Under the pieces are notes generated by a model. It did not search any database. It saw only the letters and a list, made by a program, of their open reading frames with translations, and was not told the origin of the DNA. A DNA stretch of 64,000 nucleotides from Oribacterium sp. P6A1 (GTDB lineage Bacteria; Bacillota; Clostridia; Lachnospirales; Lachnospiraceae). The position numbers and the translations under genes were made by a program. Below, piece by piece: positions 43,136-50,471 of this stretch. The stretch is taken from NCBI RefSeq assembly GCF_000702885.1, contig NZ_JNKO01000006.1, forward strand, positions 62,001-126,000. The letters run 5' to 3'. Position 1 is the stretch's first letter, and the number at the start of each line of letters is the position of its first letter.

Positions 43136-43174
43136 ATTATAAAATTCAGATAAAGAGCCGACATTTTATACAAC
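43136..43174 (+). promoter_or_regulatory. Glycan-locus promoter element, copy 4
   Basis: ATTATAAA (43136-43143), 12 bp, AGCCGA (43156-43161), TACAAC (43169-43174). It lies 162 bp before capE and is the presumptive promoter of the FucNAc genes, though its -10 is weaker than in the other copies. Confidence 0.5.
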
Positions 43175-43301
43175 CCAATGGTATAAGAAGAATGTATTAT
43201 TTGGATGGTTTGACGAACAAAGATTTTCTAGCGATATGATATTTATAGATGATATTTTCAAATGTATTCGTGAAGTACAATTACTTAAGCGATTACGTAA
43301 G

Positions 43302-43314
43302 GGTGACAGACACC
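43302..43314 (+). repeat. GGTGACAGGCACC junction repeat, copy 3
   Basis: GGTGACAGACACC, one mismatch from copy 1, 22 bp before the capE start codon. It overlaps the leader between promoter copy 4 and capE. Confidence 0.7.
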
Positions 43315-43336
43315 AGATTTTGGGAGGCATATTTTT

Positions 43337-44374
43337 ATGACTGATTTTAATGGCGCAACGTTATTGATTACAGGAGGGACAGGCTCATTTGGTCAGACGG
43401 TTCTAAAACGTTTTATTAACTCCAATCTACATGAGATTAAAATCTTTTCTCGTGATGAGAAAAAGCAGGATGATATGCGTCATGAGCTTCAGTCGAAATA
43501 TCCGGATGTTTATTCAAAAGTAAAGTTCTATATTGGCGACGTCAGAAATCTTCAATCAATACGAGATGTAATGAATGGTGTAGATTTTGTATTTCATGCC
43601 GCTGCCTTAAAACAGGTTCCGAGTTGTGAATTCTTTCCTATGGAAGCTGTGAGAACAAACATATACGGAACAGATAATCTATTACATGCGGCCATGGAAG
43701 CAAAGGTTGAAAAGGTTGTTTGTCTCAGTACTGACAAGGCGGCTTATCCTATAAATGCAATGGGAACATCAAAGGCAATGATGGAGCATGTGATAAGAGC
43801 TAATGCACGAGTAGCTGCTGAACAGAATGGGCCTGTCATATGTTGTACTAGATATGGTAATGTTATGTGCTCAAGAGGTTCTGTTATTCCACTGTTCATT
43901 GATCAGATTAAAAATGGTCAGAAGATTACTATAACTAATCCGGAAATGACTAGATTTTTAATGAACTTGGACGAAGCTGTAGAATTAGTGATGTTCGCAT
44001 TTGAAAATGCTTCTCCTGGAGATTTATTCATTCAGAAAGCCGATGCAAGCACTATAGGAGTTTTGGCAAAAGCAGTTCAGAAATTATTCGGTTCAACAGG
44101 TGAGAAAATCATTGGAACGAGGCATGGAGAAAAACTATGTGAAACTCTGATGACCAGTGAAGAGAGTCTTCGTTCTGTAGACATGGGAAAATATTTCAGA
44201 GTGGCAGCAGACAATAGAGATCTGAACTACGACAAATATTTCAGTAAAGGTAATAAAAGTTTTAATGATGAACCATATACTTCATCTAATACAAGACTTC
44301 TTAACGTGGAGGATACTGTTTTAAAACTGTTAACAACGGATTATGTAAATAACGCATTGAAGGGTAGTAAATGA
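43337..44374 (+). CDS. capE: UDP-GlcNAc 4,6-dehydratase/5-epimerase, CapE/FnlA/WbjB family
   Basis: A 345-residue extended SDR starting the UDP-N-acetyl-L-fucosamine pathway. It has LLITGGTGSFGQTVLK for NAD binding, HAAALKQVPSCE, CLSTDKAAYPINAMGTSKAMME with the Met-x3-Lys active site peculiar to this inverting family, and the late RHGEKLCETLMTSEE typical of CapE/FnlA. A GGGAGG ribosome binding site precedes it. It overlaps capF by 4 bp (ATGA). Confidence 0.92.
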   Translation: MTDFNGATLLITGGTGSFGQTVLKRFINSNLHEIKIFSRDEKKQDDMRHELQSKYPDVYSKVKFYIGDVRNLQSIRDVMNGVDFVFHAAALKQVPSCEFFPMEAVRTNIYGTDNLLHAAMEAKVEKVVCLSTDKAAYPINAMGTSKAMMEHVIRANARVAAEQNGPVICCTRYGNVMCSRGSVIPLFIDQIKNGQKITITNPEMTRFLMNLDEAVELVMFAFENASPGDLFIQKADASTIGVLAKAVQKLFGSTGEKIIGTRHGEKLCETLMTSEESLRSVDMGKYFRVAADNRDLNYDKYFSKGNKSFNDEPYTSSNTRLLNVEDTVLKLLTTDYVNNALKGSK

Positions 44375-45600
44375 ATATATTGATCACTGGAAGTGAAGGT
44401 TTTGTAGGTCAGAATATGGTATGGAATCTTAGAGAGATAAGAGATGGTAAGAACCGTACAAGGCCTGATCTCAAAATAGATGATATCTTTGAATATGACA
44501 CTAAAAGCAGGTATGAAGAACTTGAGTCAGCATGTGAAAAAGCTGATTTTGTATTTCATTTTGCTGGAGTTAACAGACCAAAGAATATTGAAGAATTTAA
44601 AAAAGGTAATGCTGATTTTACAGTGGAATTGTTAGAACTTCTTATTAAGAAGAAAAATACTTGTCCCGTGTTGCTTTCAAGCTCAATTCAGGCGAGTCTC
44701 GTTGGTAGATTTGCAAATTCCGAATATGGAAAGAGTAAACTGAGAGCAGAAGAGATTTTTTTTGAATATGGGAAAAGAACCGGTGCAAAAGTCTTAGTTT
44801 ATAGATTTACAAATCTCTTTGGCAAATGGAGCAGACCAAATTACAATTCGGTGGTTGCTACCTTCTGTAATGCCATAGCGAACGATCTTGAATATAAGAT
44901 GAATGATCCAAATACGGAACTGGAATTACTATATATCGATGATTTTTTTGAAGGCATGTTAGATGCGCTTGAAGAGAAAGAGAAACATTGTGAATACGAC
45001 GGATTAAAAGTTTGTGAAGATATCAGGGGAAGATACTGTTATATACCATATACACACAGAGTTACACTTGGGTATATTGTTGAGAAACTAAAAGAGTATA
45101 AAACAATTACTGAAACAAAAATCATACCGGACATACCTGAGGGTTCCTTTGAAAAAAAGCTGTTAAGTACATATCTTACGTATCTTCCACAGGATAAGCT
45201 TGTATACAATCTGGATATGAAGATCGATAATAGGGGCTCTTTTACAGAACTCATAAAGACAAAGACATCGGGACAGATAAGTATAAATATCACCAAACCA
45301 GGGATAACAAAGGGGGAACATTGGCATAACACTAAGTGGGAAATATTTATGGTCGTGTCAGGGCACGGATTAATACAGGAAAGACGATTGGGAATCGATC
45401 CTGCGACGAGGAAAGAGTATCCGATAATAGAATTTGAAGTAAATGGGAATGAGATGAAGGCTGTTCAGATGATCCCGGGATACACGCATAACATTATTAA
45501 TTTGAGCGACTCAGAAGATTTGATTACGGTTATGTGGGCAAACGAACAGTTCGATGCCGGACATCCGGATACCTTTTATGAGGCTGTGACTCCAAACTGA
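44371..45600 (+). CDS. capF: CapF/FnlB/WbjC bifunctional epimerase-reductase
   Basis: A 409-residue protein. The N-terminal SDR domain (ITGSEGFVGQNM, VFHFAGVNRP, SEYGKSKLRAEE) reduces the 4-keto sugar. The C-terminal cupin (about residue 290 on: SGQISINITKPGITKGEHWH, KWEIFMVVSGHGLIQER, PGYTHNI) carries the zinc-dependent C3 epimerase activity. This is the standard CapF layout and length. It is translationally coupled to capE and followed by capG. Confidence 0.93.
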   Translation: MNILITGSEGFVGQNMVWNLREIRDGKNRTRPDLKIDDIFEYDTKSRYEELESACEKADFVFHFAGVNRPKNIEEFKKGNADFTVELLELLIKKKNTCPVLLSSSIQASLVGRFANSEYGKSKLRAEEIFFEYGKRTGAKVLVYRFTNLFGKWSRPNYNSVVATFCNAIANDLEYKMNDPNTELELLYIDDFFEGMLDALEEKEKHCEYDGLKVCEDIRGRYCYIPYTHRVTLGYIVEKLKEYKTITETKIIPDIPEGSFEKKLLSTYLTYLPQDKLVYNLDMKIDNRGSFTELIKTKTSGQISINITKPGITKGEHWHNTKWEIFMVVSGHGLIQERRLGIDPATRKEYPIIEFEVNGNEMKAVQMIPGYTHNIINLSDSEDLITVMWANEQFDAGHPDTFYEAVTPN

Positions 45601-45660
45601 TTTGCCGGTAAGTATTTAAGTATTGTTGTAAAAATGTGTGTAAACAAAGGGTGATGTGAT

Positions 45661-46836
45661 ATGAATTCATGGAAAAACAATGGGAAATTAAAGCTTGCGA
45701 TCATAGTTGGAACCAGACCTGAAATCATACGTTTATCTGCGACTATAAAGAAATGCAGATTATATTTCGATACACTGCTTATACATACCGGGCAGAATTA
45801 TGACTACAATTTGAATGAAGTTTTCTTTAAAGATCTGGAAATAGATGCTCCTGATCTGAATCTGGAGGTAAAAGGGGATGATCTCGGGGATATGATTGGA
45901 GCAATCCTTTCAAAATCATATAAAGCCTTAAAGAAACTTAATCCGAATGCACTTTTAGTATTGGGTGATACTAATTCCTGCTTGTCTGCAATATCGGCAA
46001 AACGTCTTCATATTCCTATATTTCATATGGAAGCAGGAAACCGATGCAGAGATGAAAGACTTCCTGAAGAAACTAACCGGAGAATAGTTGATATCATTTC
46101 GGATGTAAATATGGCATATTCCGAACAGGCCAGAAGATGGCTTAGGGACTGTGGATTGCCGCCAGAAAGAACATTTGTGACGGGATCACCCATGGCGGAG
46201 GTACTTTCTGAGAATTTGAAAAAGATAGAAAGTTCAGATATCTGCAGACGGCTAACAGAGGAGTTGGGAGTAATTATAGAGACAGGAAAATATATACTGT
46301 TATCAGCTCACAGAGAAGAGAATATCGATGATGATGAACAGTTTATCAGTTTATTTGACGCAGTAAACGTCATGGCTGAAAAATATCAAATGCCGGTGAT
46401 CTATTCATGTCATCCGAGATCAAAGAAACGATTAGAGACCAAAGGATTTATATTACATAGAAATGTGTATAGCCACAGTCCTATGGGATTTCATGATTAC
46501 AACCATCTTCAGATGAATAGTTATGTAACGGTATCCGATAGTGGAACTTTACCAGAAGAAAGTGCATATTTCAGCAATATTGGAAAATCCTTTCCAGCAG
46601 TATGTATCAGGTCTTCTACAGAGAGACAGGAAGCAATGGAAAAAGGGTGTTTTATCCTGTCTGGTATAACAGAGACCGGACTATTACAGTCGGTAGATAT
46701 GGCAATAAAAATGAGGAATAAAAAAGATTATTCAGCAGATGTTCCGGATTATTCAGATTTAAATGTAAGTACTAAGGTTGTAAAAATCATACAGTCATAT
46801 ACCGGAGTTGTAGATAAGTTTGTTTGGAGAAAGTAA
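45661..46836 (+). CDS. capG: CapG/FnlC/WbjD UDP-N-acetyl sugar 2-epimerase
   Basis: A 391-residue non-hydrolysing 2-epimerase of the WecB fold that completes UDP-L-FucNAc. Seen: VGTRPEIIRLSATIKKC, TGQNYDYNLNEVFF, VLGDTNSCLSAISAKR, FHMEAGNRC, LPEETNRRIVD, SAHREENID and SDSGTLPEES. The CapG-type NYDYNLNEVFF segment separates it from plain WecB. The order capE-capF-capG is conserved in FucNAc-containing capsules. Confidence 0.92.
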   Translation: MNSWKNNGKLKLAIIVGTRPEIIRLSATIKKCRLYFDTLLIHTGQNYDYNLNEVFFKDLEIDAPDLNLEVKGDDLGDMIGAILSKSYKALKKLNPNALLVLGDTNSCLSAISAKRLHIPIFHMEAGNRCRDERLPEETNRRIVDIISDVNMAYSEQARRWLRDCGLPPERTFVTGSPMAEVLSENLKKIESSDICRRLTEELGVIIETGKYILLSAHREENIDDDEQFISLFDAVNVMAEKYQMPVIYSCHPRSKKRLETKGFILHRNVYSHSPMGFHDYNHLQMNSYVTVSDSGTLPEESAYFSNIGKSFPAVCIRSSTERQEAMEKGCFILSGITETGLLQSVDMAIKMRNKKDYSADVPDYSDLNVSTKVVKIIQSYTGVVDKFVWRK

Positions 46837-46838
46837 TT

Positions 46839-47972
46839 ATGTTTCCTAATATTTTGTTTCATCATATAAAACTGGTAACAAATGGCACAAAAGTCTGGTA
46901 CATAGCACAACCATATTCTTTTCTTATGGAATTGGAGATTGAAACCATGAAGCTAAGATGTTTGGGACAGATTCCAGGACCGGTTGAAAGAATAGCATAT
47001 CGAGGACTAGTATACCATGAGGATACTTTGATTTTGCTTCCATATAGAAGTAATAATATGTATTTGTATGACCTCAAAGAGGAAATATACAGGCGATTGG
47101 AAATTGATTGTGGAAATAAGCCCGAATTTATCGGAGGTACATTTCTGGATGAGTATTTATATATATATAGCAATACTGATGATGAAGTAATTAGATATGA
47201 TATAAAGAAAGAAAAGGTCATATCTAAGATAAAACTCAGTGATTATATAAGTGATGTTCATATTTCTTTTTGGTGGGACGGAGAAGTTGTCAATGATAAG
47301 TTGATGCTGCCATGTTTTGGTTCTAACATTATTGCAGAATTAAGTAACAATGGTGACGTGTCTTTAAATGTGATGGGCACTACCACCGAAAAATGGGTTG
47401 AAAATATAGTGTGCATTAGGGATGGAAAAAGCGAATGTATTCGTTTGGGAAATGAGGGAGATATTAATGTAGAAGAGTATTATCAAAGTGAAAGGGTATG
47501 GAAAAGAACTCATATTGAAACGTGGGCATCAAATAAAAAGAAGAACCCATATTGCTGGAGTACTTTAGTTGATGGTAAATGGTTTTTCATTCCTCAATTT
47601 AGGGGGAACTTATTTTATGTTGATACCGACAAAGATGAACTTAAGTACTTTCATAGGTTTGAAATGGTTGATGTGAAAAAATATGGAATACAAAACTTTT
47701 TATGTGGAATCAAGGTGGCAGAAAAGATATTAACTATTGATATGAATCTTGGACATTTGATTGAAATCGATACAGAGTCACTTTCGGTAAAAGAATCAGT
47801 TATTGTGATTGGCGAAGAAGTGCTTCAATTTTTAAACAAGTACTATAAAGAAAAACTTGATAATAATGAAGTGGTCATTGAAAATGATTTTTTTCCAGGT
47901 ATGTGTGTTGCAAATTTAGATAGTTTTATTGAATATATTACAAGTGAAAATAATGTGGAATATAGATTTTAG
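46839..47972 (+). CDS. Hypothetical beta-propeller-like protein
   Basis: I do not recognise a named family. The 377-residue protein has no signal peptide and repeats short beta-rich units with a fixed rhythm (KVWYIAQPYSFLMELEIET, DTLILLPYRSNNMYLYDL, EYLYIYSNTDDEVIRYDI, KWFFIPQFRGNLFYVDT). Each unit resembles a blade of a WD/kelch-like propeller. I chose the ATG at 46839 (GGAG 10 nt upstream). It lies between capG and a transferase gene that overlaps its end. It may be a scaffold or binding protein for glycan assembly. Confidence 0.65.
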   Translation: MFPNILFHHIKLVTNGTKVWYIAQPYSFLMELEIETMKLRCLGQIPGPVERIAYRGLVYHEDTLILLPYRSNNMYLYDLKEEIYRRLEIDCGNKPEFIGGTFLDEYLYIYSNTDDEVIRYDIKKEKVISKIKLSDYISDVHISFWWDGEVVNDKLMLPCFGSNIIAELSNNGDVSLNVMGTTTEKWVENIVCIRDGKSECIRLGNEGDINVEEYYQSERVWKRTHIETWASNKKKNPYCWSTLVDGKWFFIPQFRGNLFYVDTDKDELKYFHRFEMVDVKKYGIQNFLCGIKVAEKILTIDMNLGHLIEIDTESLSVKESVIVIGEEVLQFLNKYYKEKLDNNEVVIENDFFPGMCVANLDSFIEYITSENNVEYRF

Positions 47973-49140
47973 TAAGGAATTAGCTGAAAAAGTCACACTA
48001 TTATTTAGAACAGCATATAAATATCCGGAATTGATTTCTCGGAGAAAAAATAGTGAATATATCTGCAGAATAAAGAATCTTCTTACAGGGTATAGAGAAT
48101 ACAGATATAGAGATAATGATTCATCTATTCTTATTGTTTATCCGCATGATTTCTTTACTAAAAATCACTTTTCTTATTATTATAACTTTATTTCCTATTT
48201 TGATAAGTATGATGCTTTTTACTATGCAGAGAAAAAAGGCAGCAGGCGTGGGGTACTTAAGAGTCTTCTGTGGGTCATTAGAAATATGCCTAAAGTTAAA
48301 GGTGTCAATTATCAGCTTGGTGTAATGGCGGTTATGTCAAATTTTCCCATTTTTCTTGAACAATGGGAAAGAATAGATTTATCCAGATATAAACTTGTGG
48401 TCGTATATAATGAGCTCTCACCAATAGGTAGATATATCGTGGAATCCTGTAAGGAAAGGAATATAAAAACAGCGACATTACAACATGGATATTTTTGTGG
48501 AGCTGGCGTAGACAAAAATGAATGGAATTCAATAGAACTATCACAAAGTGTTGTTGATTACTTTCTGATGTGGAACAATTTCACAAAGAGTGAAGCCATT
48601 AGATCTGGAATGAAGAAAGAGAAGATCATAGTTGCCGGCATGCCTGGATATATTGGTAAATGTTTTGAAATAAGAAATACTGATGACAGGAGTATATGTA
48701 TCTTTTTAGGATCCTTTGATGATGACAATAGTCACATTTTAGCTATATGTAAAAGATATGCTGAAATACATGGGTATAAATACTATGTAAGATATCATCA
48801 TGGCACAAATAATCTTTATAGAGAATTATTTGATTCTAATTATGCAGGTACGATGAATGAAATTTCCATACAAGAAATTGTAGGGAGCGTAGAGTTTTCA
48901 GTTTGTGTTCCAAGTTCTGTATTTATCGAAGTCATGATCATGGGAGGGGAAATATATAGAATGGGAAGCAATAATGATACATTAGGGGGAACAAATAACA
49001 ATGTATTCATCGATGAAGTTGAACTTGATATCTGCAGAAATAATTGGACTGAAATAAAGAAAAAAATAAGTATAGAAATGCTGCCGCCAGATGATCAGGA
49101 AGAAAGGTATAGAATTTTCTTTGATCAATTTGATATTTGA
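47953..49140 (+). CDS. GT-B-like glycosyl/glycerophosphotransferase family protein
   Basis: A 395-residue cytoplasmic protein. The central TATLQHGYFCG and later SICIFLGSFDDDN, YYVRYHHGTNN and VEFSVCVPSSVFIEVMIMGG recall the donor-binding half of capsule and CDP-glycerol-type GT-B enzymes, in which a Q-H-G loop precedes the acceptor domain. The ATG at 47953 lies within the end of the preceding gene (20-bp overlap). The transferred unit is unknown. Confidence 0.65.
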   Translation: MWNIDFSKELAEKVTLLFRTAYKYPELISRRKNSEYICRIKNLLTGYREYRYRDNDSSILIVYPHDFFTKNHFSYYYNFISYFDKYDAFYYAEKKGSRRGVLKSLLWVIRNMPKVKGVNYQLGVMAVMSNFPIFLEQWERIDLSRYKLVVVYNELSPIGRYIVESCKERNIKTATLQHGYFCGAGVDKNEWNSIELSQSVVDYFLMWNNFTKSEAIRSGMKKEKIIVAGMPGYIGKCFEIRNTDDRSICIFLGSFDDDNSHILAICKRYAEIHGYKYYVRYHHGTNNLYRELFDSNYAGTMNEISIQEIVGSVEFSVCVPSSVFIEVMIMGGEIYRMGSNNDTLGGTNNNVFIDEVELDICRNNWTEIKKKISIEMLPPDDQEERYRIFFDQFDI

Positions 49141-49162
49141 TATTTATGGAAGGTTTAAACAG

Positions 49163-50347
49163 ATGTCACCTATTATAAGTTTTGTGATTCCGGTCTATAA
49201 TAATGAATATTATCTTGGAAATGCCGTATTTAGCATATTGAGACAATTGGAGTCAATAAAAGAAGAAGCGATAGAAGTGATAATAGTGGATGATGGGTCA
49301 ACTGACAGAACAGGAATCATAGCTGATGAGCTAGCTGAAAAAGACAGTCGTATACATGTTATACATCAAGAAAATAAATGGATTTTTGGCAGTATGAACA
49401 GTGGTGTGAAAAATGCTGTTGGTGAATATGTTTATATATTAAATTCAGATGATCTGTTGGTTAAGGGAACTGTTCCGCTTCTTTTGAGCACAATTGACGA
49501 ATATGACAATCCTGATGTGATTTGGACAAAGGTAGTATGGGAACTCGTCGATGATGAACAGAGAGTATTAGATTCAAGGGATTTTAACGAAAAAGTCAAG
49601 GAGGATTTTTATTGTAAGAATAGAAATGAGGTACACAAAAAATGGTTTTTCCTTCAGGAATCGGGACTGGCTACAAATCAGGCGAATCTTTATAAAAAAG
49701 CACTGTTAGAAAAACATAGTTTTAGAGAAGATGTATACGGTGCTGATACTATCCTGAATTTGGAAATAGCCGATGAAGTTAACAGTATGGTGATCCTGAA
49801 AGAGCCTGTTTATCGATATCTTGAATATAAAAGAAAAGGATTTAACGCTTCATTAAAATACTATGATTATACGCATGACATGTTTAATGAAATTATGAAT
49901 ATGTCATTAAAGTTATATGAAAAATGGTTGATACCTAAGAATGTATATATAGATTTTGTGATTTTAAAACGTTTAAGAAATTTGACAATAGAAATCGAAA
50001 GTATGCTTAATGAGAACTGCAAATTAAGTATAGATAGTAAATTGGAAAAGGTATTCTCTGTCAGTGCAGATCCGGAATTAAGAGAAAAGGCTTGGGGAGT
50101 CGGGAGAGAAAGAGAATATGAGAGCCGTATACTAAACGGCTCAAATAAAATATTAAAAAATAGCAATTATTGTTCTTCAGAATACGGTTTTGTAAAAGTG
50201 CTTACGGCGGGACTACCACTGGATTATTGGGGGGAAATAAATGCTGAGGTCATTGACTTAGAAGCATTAAAAGCCGCAGTTAACGATCCATTAAATAAAG
50301 ATAAAATCGGAAAAATATACTATTCGGATGTGCTACAGAGTAAATGA
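49163..50347 (+). CDS. Family 2 glycosyltransferase
   Basis: A 394-residue inverting GT-A enzyme: ISFVIPVYNNEYYLGNAVFSIL, IVDDGSTDRTG, and the DXD-like NSDDLLVKG. The C-terminal ~170 residues are helical and extended, as in polymer-forming GT2 proteins. The ATG at 49163 has GGAAGG 9 nt upstream, preferable to a longer frame from 49091 that would overlap the previous gene. Confidence 0.88.
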   Translation: MSPIISFVIPVYNNEYYLGNAVFSILRQLESIKEEAIEVIIVDDGSTDRTGIIADELAEKDSRIHVIHQENKWIFGSMNSGVKNAVGEYVYILNSDDLLVKGTVPLLLSTIDEYDNPDVIWTKVVWELVDDEQRVLDSRDFNEKVKEDFYCKNRNEVHKKWFFLQESGLATNQANLYKKALLEKHSFREDVYGADTILNLEIADEVNSMVILKEPVYRYLEYKRKGFNASLKYYDYTHDMFNEIMNMSLKLYEKWLIPKNVYIDFVILKRLRNLTIEIESMLNENCKLSIDSKLEKVFSVSADPELREKAWGVGREREYESRILNGSNKILKNSNYCSSEYGFVKVLTAGLPLDYWGEINAEVIDLEALKAAVNDPLNKDKIGKIYYSDVLQSK

Positions 50348-50471
50348 TTGTTAAGTCAGTTAGTTCAGTATTTTCGCAAGTAAGAGCATAAGATAGTGTA
50401 TCGATAAGGATTAGGCCTGTGAGTGAGATATTGCAGTAGAAAAAACTACAGCAATAGAGGAGGTAGACAGG

